NCBI RefSeq assembly: GCF_003050925.1
Contig: NZ_QAOV01000019.1
Span: 41,435-105,434 of the forward strand
Length of the DNA stretch: 64,000 bases
Direction: 5' to 3'
Source of the DNA: Pseudomonas sp. GV085
GTDB lineage: Bacteria > Pseudomonadota > Gammaproteobacteria > Pseudomonadales > Pseudomonadaceae
The first letter of the stretch is position 1. Every line of letters starts with the position of its first letter. This document shows positions 10,755-20,025 of this stretch, piece after piece. A program made the position numbers and the translations under genes. A model generated the notes under the pieces. It was not told the origin of the DNA, did not search any database, and saw only the letters and a list, made by a program, of their open reading frames with translations.

Positions 10755-11561
10755 TTACTCGAGGATCTCCACCGGCATGCCGACTTCGAGTCGACCGTTG
10801 CCGTCGTTGACCAGGTTCTGGCCGAACATGGCGCCGTCCGCCTGGGCACGGTATTTCTGCAAGGTGGCCAAGGGTTCGCGGTCGTCACCGCGCTCCCCGG
10901 TTTGCGGGTCGATGGTGGTCAGGATGCAGCGTGAACAGGACTTGACCACGCGGAACTCGACCTCGCCGATACGAATACGCTTCCAGCCGTCCTCGGCGAA
11001 CGCTGCACTGCCTTCGATCACCAGGTTCGGCCGGAAACGCAGCATCTCCAACGGACGCCCGACCCGTTGCGACAAGTCCTCGAGAGAGGCCTGGCCGATC
11101 AGCAACAGCGGATAGCCATCGGCGAACGCCACCTGATCGTCATCCTTGCCGTAGCCAGCCTCCGTCATCCGCGCCCGTTCGAGCGGCACTTGCACCAGGC
11201 GTGTCGGTTTGCCGATGAACTGGCTGACCCAGGCACCGGCTTCATCGCCTGCATCGGGCACTCGCAAGGTATCGCGCCAGATCGTCACGCCTCGCAATTG
11301 TGCATCGCTACCTGGCAAGGCAATGTCGATCGGCGAATGGCCGGGCGCACTGAGGGTCAAGCCACCTTCGACATTCCACAACGCCGACAACTGGCTCATC
11401 TGCGCCACCGCACGCTGGGTCAGGAAGCGCCCGCTGGCCTCGTCCACCAGCATCCAGCGTCGATCGCCGTCCAGCCCGAGTTTATCGAGACCGGTCTGTT
11501 GCAGCGTCTCGCCTTTGGCGGATTTCAACGGATAACGATACAGCGCGCTCAGACGCAACAT
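10755..11561 (-). CDS. MOSC-domain protein, YcbX-like
   Basis: A 268-residue protein with the N-terminal MOSC beta-barrel domain (MLRLSALYRYPLKSAKGE) and a C-terminal MOSC domain with the conserved cysteine in VKSCSRCILTTIDP. The start at 11561 has GGGAGC upstream; an in-frame extension to 11618 lacks support. MOSC proteins bind molybdenum cofactor sulfur or carry N-hydroxylated-base reductase activity (YcbX with CysJ). It lacks the extra ferredoxin domain of E. coli YcbX, so the redox partner is unknown. Confidence 0.8.
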   Translation of the reverse strand: MLRLSALYRYPLKSAKGETLQQTGLDKLGLDGDRRWMLVDEASGRFLTQRAVAQMSQLSALWNVEGGLTLSAPGHSPIDIALPGSDAQLRGVTIWRDTLRVPDAGDEAGAWVSQFIGKPTRLVQVPLERARMTEAGYGKDDDQVAFADGYPLLLIGQASLEDLSQRVGRPLEMLRFRPNLVIEGSAAFAEDGWKRIRIGEVEFRVVKSCSRCILTTIDPQTGERGDDREPLATLQKYRAQADGAMFGQNLVNDGNGRLEVGMPVEILE

Positions 11562-11630
11562 GGCCAGCTCCCTGATAGGCAAAAACGCCACCCTATACGA
11601 GCTTGAAGGCCGAATCAAAGACCAAAAACC

Positions 11631-11759
11631 CTGTAGGAGCAGCCGGTCGACGCTCGATTGCTCGCGAAAAACCCAAGGACGCCGCTGGGCATCTGGTTTT
11701 ACGCGTTATCGTTCAAGACCATCGTCGGAACGCCGCCCGGAGCAAGCTCGCTCCTACAG
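11631..11759. repeat. Degenerate REP-type inverted pair
   Basis: CTGTAGGAGC at 11631 faces GCTCCTACAG ending near 11759, with a diverged REP core (AGCAAGCTCGCTCC) in the right arm. The 100-base middle holds no recognisable gene. It separates the MOSC gene and cheV-like gene, which lie on the same strand. Confidence 0.65.
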
Positions 11760-11777
11760 TAGTTGACCATGGCCTGA

Positions 11778-12713
11778 TCAGGCCGGTACGTCGTCAAGCA
11801 TCAGGCGCTGGCGCACCACGTCGACGAGTTTGTCCGGCTGGAATTTGGAGAGAAAGTTGTCGCAGCCGACCTTTTTGACCATCGAGTCGTTGAAACTACC
11901 GGACAAAGAGGTGTGCAGCACCACGTACAAGCCGCGCAGGCGTGGATCGTTGCGAATTTCGGTGGTCAGGCGATAGCCATCCATTTCCGGCATTTCCGCA
12001 TCGGTGAAGACCATCAGCAGTTTGTCGGTCATGTCCACGCCGGTATCGGCCCAGGCCTTGAGCATGTTCAAGGCCTTCAGCCCGTCACTGGCGATGTGCA
12101 TCTTCACGCCGAGCTGTCCCAGGGTATCGCGCAATTGCGCCAGGGCCACGTTCGAGTCGTCCACCAGCAGCACCTCACGACCACGGGCACGTTCCAGCAC
12201 CGGATCTTCGAGCTTGTCGCGGGAGACTTTGGCGTTGTACGGGACGATTTCGGCCAAGACCTTTTCGACATCAATGATTTCCACCAGTTGATCATCGACT
12301 TTGCTGATGGCCGTCAGGTAGTGCTGGCGGCCGGCACTGCTCGGTGGCGGCAGGATGGCTTCCCAGTTCATGTTGACGATCCGGTCCACGCCACCGACCA
12401 GGAAGGCCTGCACCGAACGGTTGTATTCGGTGACGATAATCGTGCTGCCAGGCCCCGGCACCAACGGGCGCATACCAATGGCCTGGGACAGGTCGATCAC
12501 CGGCAGGGTCTGGCCACGCAGGTTGACCACGCCGCACACAAAAGGATGGCGCTGCGGCATCAGCGTCAACTTTGGCAGTTGCAAGACTTCCTGTACTTTA
12601 AAGACGTTGATCGCGAACAATTGCCGTCCGGCGAGCCGGAACATGAGAATTTCCAGGCGATTCTCACCCACCAATTGCGTGCGTTGGTCTACCGTGTCGA
12701 GAATGCCGGCCAT
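11778..12713 (-). CDS. cheV: CheV-type chemotaxis coupling protein
   Basis: A 311-residue protein with an N-terminal CheW domain (LEILMFRLAGRQLFAINVFK; VVNLRGQTLPVIDLS) and a C-terminal receiver (VLLVDDSNVALAQ in the ORF as EVLLVDDSN; phosphoacceptor Asp in MVFTDAEMPEMDGYRL). CheV links chemoreceptors to CheA and tunes signalling through receiver phosphorylation. The start at 12713 is chosen for the CAGGAG upstream and family length. There are no other che genes nearby, so it is one of the scattered cheV copies common in Pseudomonas. Confidence 0.88.
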   Translation of the reverse strand: MAGILDTVDQRTQLVGENRLEILMFRLAGRQLFAINVFKVQEVLQLPKLTLMPQRHPFVCGVVNLRGQTLPVIDLSQAIGMRPLVPGPGSTIIVTEYNRSVQAFLVGGVDRIVNMNWEAILPPPSSAGRQHYLTAISKVDDQLVEIIDVEKVLAEIVPYNAKVSRDKLEDPVLERARGREVLLVDDSNVALAQLRDTLGQLGVKMHIASDGLKALNMLKAWADTGVDMTDKLLMVFTDAEMPEMDGYRLTTEIRNDPRLRGLYVVLHTSLSGSFNDSMVKKVGCDNFLSKFQPDKLVDVVRQRLMLDDVPA

Positions 12714-13176
12714 CAATGACTCCTGGTCTTGTTCGGATGATTTCACTCAAGGAAGGTTATCGGCTGTTTTTGCCGAAGCTTGACCCTCTCTGAAATGCCA
12801 CGCCCGGCCATTGATGTCATATTAACATCATGCTTTACTGGCGCCGTTATCACATCCGCCGCACTTCTGCGCCACACGACCTTTGCGCGTGCGAAAGGTT
12901 CCCCTGCGTAAGGGATTCCCCTATCAACAATCAGGCGCAACCTGATATTCGCAATATCCAATAGCCATTAATGTGACGCCATTCTCATTGCATGAACGGA
13001 GTCAGGCTTGTGTGTGCGATCGCAAGTAAGTGGCCAACCACCCTCTCGTGTTCCCCAGCCTGCCTGCGGGCCAGCCGCAGCTCGTTCACCCGACGACTCG
13101 ACAATGCCGGGGTCCCGACCGCCCTCGTCGACACACTCGATATCCCCTCATTTGACATGACGTTGTGGAGATAAGT
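12714..13176. other. Divergent intergenic region without a gene
   Basis: 463 bases between the cheV start (minus) and the Hpt-like gene (plus). Short open frames on both strands lack ribosome sites and recognisable protein sequence. The 12810-12835 part is locally AT-rich with a short TGATGT/ACATCA inverted repeat. Promoters for both genes must lie here, but I could not place them confidently. Confidence 0.5.
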
Positions 13177-13647
13177 ATGCCGAACGACCGTAAAGAGTGG
13201 GCCCGGCGGCTCCCGGAATTCCTCGTCGAGGCTGAAACACTCCTGGCTAAAACCGAGGAATGCCTGAGTCATCTGCAGCTGATCAGCAATGACAAGGACG
13301 CCATCGACTGCCTGCTCAGCACACTACTCAAGCTGGCCAACAAGGCCGATGCCCTGGCGTTGGCGACCGTGTCTGAATTTTCCCTGCATATTCATGGCCT
13401 GCTGAACCACGCACAGAACACCATGAGCCTGCACGACGAGGCACTGAATGCCCTGAAAGACTGCCTGACCCTGATTGCCTGGCAACTCGAACTCATCGAC
13501 CAGACCACCGGACAGCTCAGTCTCGACGACAGCGAACAGGCCACCCTGATCGAAGCCTTTGCCTTTCAGGTCGGGCAAAGCCGGTTTCAACCACCGGTCA
13601 ACTCCAGGCCGTTCACCCTCGTGTCCTATTCGCAGCGACAGGCCTGA
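13177..13647 (+). CDS. Hpt-like protein lacking the phospho-histidine
   Basis: A 156-residue all-helical protein. Residues 45-80 align well with histidine phosphotransfer domains (LLSTLLKLANKADALALATV against the LLRAAHSLKGNAGFLGLTAL pattern), but the histidine position is Leu51 and the following Lys-Gly is Ala-Asn. TGGAG lies 6 bases before the ATG at 13177. It is divergent from cheV. A docking or inhibitory role for a receiver protein is possible but is only inferred. Low identity means the fold call itself needs checking. Confidence 0.6.
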   Translation: MPNDRKEWARRLPEFLVEAETLLAKTEECLSHLQLISNDKDAIDCLLSTLLKLANKADALALATVSEFSLHIHGLLNHAQNTMSLHDEALNALKDCLTLIAWQLELIDQTTGQLSLDDSEQATLIEAFAFQVGQSRFQPPVNSRPFTLVSYSQRQA

Positions 13648-14042
13648 ACTTGCCGAACCACGCCCCATGGCGTGTTTCGGTTATCAATACCGCGCTGTAA
13701 CTTGAGTGCGCACATGTCGCAATTGATTTTCTCAACGCTATAAACGACCTCTTTTAACAAACACATCAACCAACTTGTTCCTTTATGGAACCATCGCCGA
13801 ACGACTGGACTCCTGACTTTTCGGACATATATACGGACGCGACCAACGGTATCTTAAGTGCTACTATGCCGCCTGTTAGTTGACGCCAATTAGTGGCAGT
13901 GTGGTTGCAGCCGGACGGTTTGGGGCTGATTTCTCCAAATAAGTACACCCCGTTGAAGTCGACGCTCCAGATTAAAAAACAGGGGCCTGTCAGCCAGCAT
14001 GACCGGCCTGCCCGCAGCGAACATCCATTGGCTCCATCCGCT
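13648..14042. other. Intergenic stretch upstream of the NarL-type kinase gene
   Basis: About 395 bases, AT-rich around 13720-13880. An open frame continuous with the kinase begins at GTG 13893 but has no ribosome site or conserved sequence before 14043. I see no separate gene. Confidence 0.45.
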
Positions 14043-14936
14043 ATGCACGCCAGCCTCAAGTCAATCGCCACGTGGCCACCCTCTCGAGAAAGTGCACGCA
14101 CATTCACGCTGTTGTTATGCGCCTGCTCGACGCTCGGCAGTCTGTTGGCCTATGGCTTGTCCAACCCGTTGCCCCTGCCATTGCTGGTGCTCAACGTTGC
14201 GGCGCTGACCAGTGCGGCCGTGCAGTACTGCCTCTCGCGCAAATCCATCAAATTCCAGCCCCAGGAACTGGCCGACCGACTGTTGCAGGTTCAGGAAAAC
14301 GAGCGTCACCGGCTGAGCCGGGAACTGCATGACGACATCGGTCAATTGCTGACCGCCGCAAAACTGCAAAGTGACTGGCTCAAGCGCCGGATGCCCGAAG
14401 AACTCCAGGAGCAATGCTCGGTCCTCTGCGACACGCTGGAAGAAACCCTGACCAAAGTTCGTGACGTATCCGCCATTCTCAATCCCCGGCAGTTGACCAG
14501 CCTCGGGCTGGAGGCCAGTCTGCGCGCGCACCTGCTCAAGACCCTGACCAACACCCCGGTGCACTGGAGCCTGGAATGCCAGCAGCGCCTGACCGGCATA
14601 CCGGAGGAAATGGCCTTGGCGGCTTTCCGCATCACCCAGGAAGCGGTCACCAACATCCTGCGACATGCCCAGGCCAAGAACCTAGTGGTCTGCCTGCAGC
14701 GCCTGCCACAAGGCCTGAAGTTGCAGGTCAGCGATGATGGTCAGGGCTTCGCGCCTGCAACCGACCCCGGTCGTGAAGGGCAACGTGGCATGGCCGGGAT
14801 GTCGGAACGGATCGATCAACTGGGTGGCACGCTGACCGTGACCAGCGAGCCGGGCAAAGGCACCCAGATCGAAGCTCTTTTTCCCTGGGCGCCCCGTACG
14901 CTCGAACGGGCCAGTTCGAATAAGGTTATGCATTGA
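14043..14936 (+). CDS. NarL-family sensor histidine kinase
   Basis: About 297 residues from ATG 14043; the start is uncertain because no good ribosome site is seen and in-frame GTG codons exist from 13893. Two membrane segments (about residues 21-39 and 43-63) precede a HisKA_3 domain with His96 in RLSRELHDDIGQLLTAAK and an HATPase domain (EAVTNILRHAQAKN; SDDGQGFAP; RGMAGMSERIDQLGGTL). There is little periplasmic sequence, so the signal may be membrane-based or cytoplasmic. The partner regulator overlaps its stop codon. Confidence 0.8.
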   Translation: MHASLKSIATWPPSRESARTFTLLLCACSTLGSLLAYGLSNPLPLPLLVLNVAALTSAAVQYCLSRKSIKFQPQELADRLLQVQENERHRLSRELHDDIGQLLTAAKLQSDWLKRRMPEELQEQCSVLCDTLEETLTKVRDVSAILNPRQLTSLGLEASLRAHLLKTLTNTPVHWSLECQQRLTGIPEEMALAAFRITQEAVTNILRHAQAKNLVVCLQRLPQGLKLQVSDDGQGFAPATDPGREGQRGMAGMSERIDQLGGTLTVTSEPGKGTQIEALFPWAPRTLERASSNKVMH

Positions 14937-15592
14937 CTTGTAATTTACTACTGGTGGATGACCACTCGCTGATCAGGGCTGGCGTGCGCGCTCTGGTAAT
15001 GGATCTGCCGGGCTATGCCGTCATCGGTGAGGCCAGTGACGGCTCGCAGTTGCTGGAAATGGTCGAGCAGCTGTCCCCGGACATTGTCCTGCTGGATATT
15101 TCGATGCGCCAGACCGGCGGCCTCGAAGCCTTGCAGCAACTCAAGCGGGTGCGCCCGCAGAGCAAGGTCCTGATCCTCTCGATGCATACCGACCCGGCCC
15201 TGATCATGCAGGCGCTGGAATCCGGAGCCCATGGCTACCTGCTCAAGGACACCACGGCGACCGAGCTCGAGCACGCGCTGGAGGCCTTGCGCAACAACGA
15301 GCGCTATCTGAGCCCGGCCATTGCCCACACGGTGATCAACCAGGCGCTGACCCGAAACCAGAAGCACCCGCCCGAACCTGCCGACTCGCACAACCTGACG
15401 GCACGTCAGCTGGAAATCCTGCGGTTGATCGTTCGCGGAAAATCCACTCGAGAGATCGCAAATGGCCTGGGGCTGAGCGTCAAGACCGTAGAAACCCACC
15501 GTTCGCAGATCATGAAGCGTCTGCAGATCTACGACGTGGCCGGCCTGGTGCTGTTTGCCGTACGCGAACAAATCATCAGCCTTGACGACTAG
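14933..15592 (+). CDS. NarL/LuxR-type response regulator
   Basis: A 219-residue regulator. The receiver domain has LLLVDDHSLIRAG and phosphoacceptor Asp55 in IVLLDISMR. The C-terminal LuxR helix-turn-helix reads LTARQLEILRLIVRGKSTRE with KTVETHRSQIMKRL after it. The TTG start overlaps the kinase stop by 4 bases, so the two are translationally coupled. The sequence resembles ErdR-type regulators of alcohol oxidation in Pseudomonas, but I cannot confirm this by alignment. The regulated genes are not evident from the neighbours. Confidence 0.83.
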   Translation: MTCNLLLVDDHSLIRAGVRALVMDLPGYAVIGEASDGSQLLEMVEQLSPDIVLLDISMRQTGGLEALQQLKRVRPQSKVLILSMHTDPALIMQALESGAHGYLLKDTTATELEHALEALRNNERYLSPAIAHTVINQALTRNQKHPPEPADSHNLTARQLEILRLIVRGKSTREIANGLGLSVKTVETHRSQIMKRLQIYDVAGLVLFAVREQIISLDD

Positions 15593-15989
15593 CAGCGAAT
15601 CCTCAAGCAGATGCACGAGTAACGCCGCCGGGCGAACCGAGAAACGCAAGTTGTCCCCTTCCAGGGCAGGCGCGCGCGAATAAACATGCTGTCGACGCCA
15701 GAAGCCTCCCCCCGTTAAAAGTCGCAAGAAAACGAATGACTTCCAGTCGGACAGTCTTATCCCCCCACACGGCAGGATTTTTCTTACAAAACGTGAGGAA
15801 TCGGCTCAATTGACCGGAAACCTGAATTGGTAGACTTTTGGGGGCTAGAGCAGGACACCACAAGGACGTGCCATGCAAAGCCAAAACCTCGGATCGCCGG
15901 CCATTTCGTTCTTGCCGCTCACAGACAATAAAAATGCAGGCCATCGAGCTGAATACCGCAACAGCCCAAAAGCCACGGGAGAAGTTGAT

Positions 15990-16187
15990 ATGGAACCTCG
16001 CGTCACCGAGCTGGAAACACACCTCAAGAGCTTACGCAGGGACATGGACGAAGTCCTGGATGACGTCAAATCCATCAAGCACAGGCTTGCCTATTCCGCC
16101 TGCGGAACAGCCGTGATCCTCGGCCTCCTTGGCTGGATCGCCAATAGCCGTTTCGAGCAGGTTATTTCATTGCTTCTGGCGCATTGA
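15990..16187 (+). CDS. Small coiled-coil membrane protein
   Basis: 65 residues from ATG 15990 (GGGAGAAG upstream); a longer in-frame start at 15873 would add 39 poorly conserved-looking residues. The N half is a charged coiled coil (VTELETHLKSLRRDMDEVLD) and the C half one membrane helix (CGTAVILGLLGWIA). No family is recognised. It may be a membrane-anchored adaptor. A clear terminator follows, which supports a real transcription unit. Confidence 0.6.
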   Translation: MEPRVTELETHLKSLRRDMDEVLDDVKSIKHRLAYSACGTAVILGLLGWIANSRFEQVISLLLAH

Positions 16188-16198
16188 GTGGCCCTCAA

Positions 16199-16232
16199 CA
16201 CAAAACCCGGTTCAATCAACCGGGTTTTGTGT
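16199..16232. terminator. Bidirectional terminator hairpin
   Basis: A perfect 14-bp stem (CACAAAACCCGGTT pairing with AACCGGGTTTTGTG) with a 5-base loop, between the small membrane protein gene and convergent moeA. Confidence 0.8.
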
Positions 16233-16251
16233 GACCAGGCCGCTGAAACCA

Positions 16252-17478
16252 TCAGCTCAGAACTTCACTCAGTGGAATGAAGAAAACGCTATCGCCCTGA
16301 ACCAGCGTGCGACCTTCCAGGACTTCTACCAATCCATCAGCCCAGGCGGCGCTACGCAGTACGCCAGAACTCTGGTTTTTGTAGATCGTCGCCCTGCCGT
16401 TTTCCAGCCGTGCGCGCAAATACTCACGCCGATTGCCAGGTTTGAGCCAGTCAAACCCTGCCGGCACCTGCACCTTCAGCGGCTCGACTTCTTTTACACC
16501 CTGACGGCGCAAGAGATAGGGCCTGGCCAACAATGCAAAAGTCACGAGGGTCGATGCCGGATTGCCCGGCAAGCCAATCACCGGCACTCCGCGAAAATGT
16601 CCGAAGGTCAGCGGTTTACCGGGCTTGATGGCGAGTTTCCACAGCGTCAATTCGCCCTCTTCACGCAAGGCGATGCCCAGAAAATCGGCTTCCCCTACCG
16701 ATACGCCACCGGTCGAGAGGATCAGGTCGACATCCTTCAACTCACCCAATCGGGAGCGAGTGGTTTCCAGATTGTCTGGCAGAATTCCCGCGTCGACGAC
16801 CTCACACCCCAAACGCTGCAACCAGCTGCACAACAACACCCGGTTGCTGTTGTAGATCTGTCCCGGCCCCAGCGTCTGCCCAGGCTCAATCAATTCGTCG
16901 CCGGTGGACAGCACCGCCACACGCACCTTGCGAACCACCTCCAGCTCAGCGCACCCCAATGAGGCAGCCAATCCTTGCTCGATCGGCCCCAACCGCGTAC
17001 CTGCCGGCAGAATCAGCTCGCCGACGGTGGTTTCCTGGCCTTGCGGACGGATGTTCTGACCTTGGGTCAAGGCTTCAGCGAAACGTACTCGCTCATCCGC
17101 CTGAACCTCGACATTTTCCTGCATCTCGACGCAATCGGCACCGGCGGGAACAGGCGCCCCGGTGAAAATGCGCGCACAGGTTCCTGGCTGCAACGGATCG
17201 GGGGCCTGGCCGGCAAACACCTTCTGACTGACCACCAACGGCTCTCCCGTCCAGTCAGCCATGCGCAGGGCAAAACCATCCATGGCACTGTTGGGCCAGG
17301 GTGGCAGATCAAGGGTCGACACCAGGTCTTCAGCCAGTACACGCCCCTGTACCTGTGCCAACGGCAAGCGTTCGCGCTCGACAATCCTTGAGGCCTCGGC
17401 CATTTCCAGCAAGCGTGCCAACGCCAGCTCGACGGGCATCAGGCTGCCAGTCTTGCCAGGCTTACCCACGGGATTCAC
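16252..17478 (-). CDS. moeA: Molybdopterin molybdenumtransferase MoeA
   Basis: A 408-residue MoeA. The signature PWPNSAMDGFALR lies in the N-terminal part; the MoCF-binding domain has GDELIEPGQ, ILSTGGVSVGEADF and VIGLPGNPASTLVTF. It inserts molybdate into adenylated molybdopterin. The start is GTG at 17478, overlapping moaB by 17 bases; later GTG (17469) or ATG (17439) starts are possible because no clear ribosome site distinguishes them. It forms an operon with moaB, divergent from mobA. Confidence 0.9.
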   Translation of the reverse strand: MNPVGKPGKTGSLMPVELALARLLEMAEASRIVERERLPLAQVQGRVLAEDLVSTLDLPPWPNSAMDGFALRMADWTGEPLVVSQKVFAGQAPDPLQPGTCARIFTGAPVPAGADCVEMQENVEVQADERVRFAEALTQGQNIRPQGQETTVGELILPAGTRLGPIEQGLAASLGCAELEVVRKVRVAVLSTGDELIEPGQTLGPGQIYNSNRVLLCSWLQRLGCEVVDAGILPDNLETTRSRLGELKDVDLILSTGGVSVGEADFLGIALREEGELTLWKLAIKPGKPLTFGHFRGVPVIGLPGNPASTLVTFALLARPYLLRRQGVKEVEPLKVQVPAGFDWLKPGNRREYLRARLENGRATIYKNQSSGVLRSAAWADGLVEVLEGRTLVQGDSVFFIPLSEVLS

Positions 17479-18001
17479 AAGGCGCTGCCTGTTTCAAGTG
17501 AGGCACGAAATTGCACGGACGATGCCGCGAATCCAGTTGCTCGGCCAGTATGCCGTCCCAACCGGTGCGCACGGCATTGGTCGAGCCCGGCAAGCAGCAA
17601 ACCAACGTGCCGTTAGCCAAACCGGCCAACGTCCGGGACTGAACGGTCGAGGTGCCGATATCGGCAACCGAGATCTGGCGAAACAGCTCACCAAATCCAT
17701 CAACCTGTTTGTCCAGCAGGCAACTGACGGCTTCCGGCGTGCTATCACGCCCGGTAAAACCGGTTCCGCCGGTGATCAGCACAACCTGCACGACATCGTC
17801 GGCAATCCAGTTGGCGACTTGCGCGCGAATTTTGTAGAGGTCATCTTTGAGCAACACCCGGGCTGCCAGGTTATGACCGGCAGCGGTCAGGCGGTCGACA
17901 AAGACCTGACCTGAGGTGTCGGTTTCCAGTGTGCGGGTATCGCTGACAGTCAGCACTGCAATATTCAGTGGTGCGAAAGGCACATCAGCCTTGGCTTTCA
18001 T
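17462..18001 (-). CDS. moaB: Molybdenum cofactor biosynthesis protein MoaB
   Basis: A 179-residue MogA/MoaB-family protein with the MPT-binding motifs LTVSDTRTLETDTSG, VLITGGTGFTGRD and CLPGSTNAVRTGWDG. It adenylates molybdopterin before MoeA inserts molybdenum. It starts 81 bp from the divergent mobA, making a compact cofactor locus. Confidence 0.9.
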   Translation of the reverse strand: MKAKADVPFAPLNIAVLTVSDTRTLETDTSGQVFVDRLTAAGHNLAARVLLKDDLYKIRAQVANWIADDVVQVVLITGGTGFTGRDSTPEAVSCLLDKQVDGFGELFRQISVADIGTSTVQSRTLAGLANGTLVCCLPGSTNAVRTGWDGILAEQLDSRHRPCNFVPHLKQAAPCESRG

Positions 18002-18082
18002 AGGCTCGTCCAGTTGTAGGAGAAACAGCCCGGTGTTATATCACAGCGCTCGGTTTTTTCGCCGCTCCCATGGAGACCTGCC

Positions 18083-18685
18083 ATGACCTCGAATTCACAA
18101 TTGCCACCCTGCTCCATTCTGCTCCTGGCGGGCGGGCGCGGCCAACGTATGGGCGGGCGGGACAAAGGATTGCTGGACTGGCACGGCGAACCGTTGATTG
18201 CACACTTGCATCGCAAGACCCGCCCGCTGACCGATGACCTGATCATCTCCTGCAATCGCAACCTTGAGAAGTACGAGCCCTACGCCGACCAGTTGGTCCA
18301 CGATGATGAAGGTGACTTCCCCGGGCCGCTGGCCGGTATTCGCGCAGGCCTGAAAGCGGCTCGTCATACCCATCTGCTGGTCCTGCCCTGCGACGTTCCC
18401 GGCATTGATGCGGCGCTGATCGGCAATATGCGCGAGGCCGCCAACCTGCATCCGGAAAAGCCGCTGATGGTGCGGCATGATGGCCACTGGGAACCGTTGT
18501 TGTGTGTGATTCCTGTGCTACACAGGGCAGCATTTGAAAACGCCTGGAACGAAGGTGAGCGCAGCCCTGGCCGGTTGATGCGCAAGCTCGGTGCGACCGC
18601 ACTGCAATGCCCCGACAAGGACCCTCGGCTGGCCAACCTCAACACGCCGGAACTGTTAAGCGGTCATAACACTGTGTCAGACTGA
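18083..18685 (+). CDS. mobA: Molybdenum cofactor guanylyltransferase MobA
   Basis: A 200-residue nucleotidyltransferase. The N-terminal signature LLLAGGRGQRMGGRDKGLLD binds GTP; the DDEGDFPGPLAGIRAGL and VLPCDVPGID motifs complete the active site. It attaches GMP to Mo-molybdopterin to make the bis-MGD cofactor of DMSO-reductase-type enzymes such as nitrate reductase and formate dehydrogenase. ATGGAGACC upstream supports this start. It is divergent from moaB. Confidence 0.93.
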   Translation: MTSNSQLPPCSILLLAGGRGQRMGGRDKGLLDWHGEPLIAHLHRKTRPLTDDLIISCNRNLEKYEPYADQLVHDDEGDFPGPLAGIRAGLKAARHTHLLVLPCDVPGIDAALIGNMREAANLHPEKPLMVRHDGHWEPLLCVIPVLHRAAFENAWNEGERSPGRLMRKLGATALQCPDKDPRLANLNTPELLSGHNTVSD

Positions 18686-18763
18686 GATTAATCAGGAACT
18701 TGCGCGAACGGTGCACGTCTCAAGTTCAGTAACCAAAGATTTCTTTTTCGGAGATACACACTC

Positions 18764-18985
18764 ATGACTCAACGGACCCTCGCCACTTTCATGCTCGCAC
18801 TCGGTCTCGCCACCCTCGCCGGTTGCGCATCACCTACGGTGATCACCTTGAATGACGGTCGCGAAATCCAGGCCGTCGACACGCCAGATTTCGACAAGGA
18901 TTCCGGTTTCTACGAATTCGAACAGCTCGACGGCAAACAGACCCGTATCAACAAAGACCAGGTTCGTACCGTTAAGGAGCTGTAA
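18764..18985 (+). CDS. YgdI/YgdR-family small lipoprotein
   Basis: A 73-residue protein with a lipoprotein signal peptide ending in LATLAGC, giving lipidated Cys22, and the YgdI/YgdR SH3-like domain (TLNDGREIQAVDTPDFDKDS, then RINKDQVRTVKEL). It is probably anchored in the outer or inner membrane facing the periplasm. The function of the family is unknown. CGGAG precedes the start, and a shared terminator lies downstream. Confidence 0.85.
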   Translation: MTQRTLATFMLALGLATLAGCASPTVITLNDGREIQAVDTPDFDKDSGFYEFEQLDGKQTRINKDQVRTVKEL

Positions 18986-19006
18986 TCCTGGCACCGCCGG
19001 ATACAG

Positions 19007-19031
19007 AAAAGCCCGCTTGATGCGGGCTTTT
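19007..19031. terminator. Bidirectional terminator between convergent genes
   Basis: AAAAGCCCGC pairs with GCGGGCTTTT around a 5-base loop, between the lipoprotein gene and the convergent pseudouridine synthase gene. Confidence 0.85.
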
Positions 19032-19069
19032 TCATGCCTGAAGAACAATGCTTCAGGGTAGCTTTGTGA

Positions 19070-19960
19070 TCACCATTGCAGGGTGATTTCACTCTCGAAC
19101 TCTCGCGCCCGGCCTGTGACCGGATCGATAAATTTCAGCCCCTGAGCCAGCAGTTTCAAAGGATTGGCGTAGTCATCCTGCGCATCCTTGAGCACCTCGG
19201 GGTAAAACGGGTCGTTGCAGATACCGGCTCCCAACGCCGCCATATGTACCCGCAGCTGATGTTTCTTGCCCGTCACCGGGTAAAGACCGTAACGCCAGAG
19301 ATCCCCCTGTTTCTCCCTGACTTGCATCGCTGTCTCGGTGTTGCTGGCCCCGGGCCCCTCCTGCATGCGGAAAAACGGTTCGCCATCGACCAGTCGGCTT
19401 TTATGCACCAACGGGAAAGCAAGCTCAGGCAACGCCGCTGCGATGGCCTCGTAACGCTTTTCGATCTGCCGGGTTGGAAACAACGACTGATAAGCCGAAC
19501 GACTCTGCGGATTGGCGGAAAACAGTACCAGCCCTGCGGTATGCCGGTCGATGCGATGCAATGGCACCAGATGCGGGTTGTCCAGGCGACGGATCAAGCG
19601 CCTGAGCAGCGTCTGTTCGACGTATTCGCCAGCCGGCGTCACGGGCAGAAAGTGCGGTTTGTCGGCCACCACCAGATGCTCGTCCGCGTACAGGATCGAC
19701 TCGATCACCGGGATCGGCTTTTCATCCGGCACCTCGCGAAAATAATGAATCCGCAAACCTTCCTTGTAGGCCAGATCGAGGGCTATCGGCATGCCCTGTC
19801 CATCGAGGACCCGGCCACGGGCGATTCTGTCCAGCCATTGTTCGCGACCGATGGCGCTGAAATGCTCGCACAGGCAATCGACAACGGTGTGCCACTGGCC
19901 GGGCGGCAAGTAGAGCGTACTGGCCTGACTGTGTGCCGCGGAAAAAGAAGAAGTGGACAT
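19070..19960 (-). CDS. RluA-family RNA pseudouridine synthase
   Basis: A 296-residue protein. The catalytic motif LVPLHRIDRHTAGLVLFS carries the invariant Asp that attacks the uridine, and GKKHQLRVHMAALG is the RluA C-terminal motif. An S4-like N-terminal region precedes the catalytic domain. It isomerises uridine to pseudouridine in rRNA or tRNA; the exact target cannot be read from the sequence. A perfect 40-base hairpin lies 66 bp upstream of its start. Confidence 0.87.
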   Translation of the reverse strand: MSTSSFSAAHSQASTLYLPPGQWHTVVDCLCEHFSAIGREQWLDRIARGRVLDGQGMPIALDLAYKEGLRIHYFREVPDEKPIPVIESILYADEHLVVADKPHFLPVTPAGEYVEQTLLRRLIRRLDNPHLVPLHRIDRHTAGLVLFSANPQSRSAYQSLFPTRQIEKRYEAIAAALPELAFPLVHKSRLVDGEPFFRMQEGPGASNTETAMQVREKQGDLWRYGLYPVTGKKHQLRVHMAALGAGICNDPFYPEVLKDAQDDYANPLKLLAQGLKFIDPVTGRAREFESEITLQW

Positions 19961-20025
19961 ACGAAAGCTCTAACCCTCAGTGCAGAGCGGCATTATCCAA
20001 CAGCAAGGGGAATGAACCTAGGGGC

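Noticed and set aside
13766..14107. 113-residue minus-strand frame before the sensor kinase
   Set aside because: No ribosome site or recognisable sequence; overlaps the kinase start.
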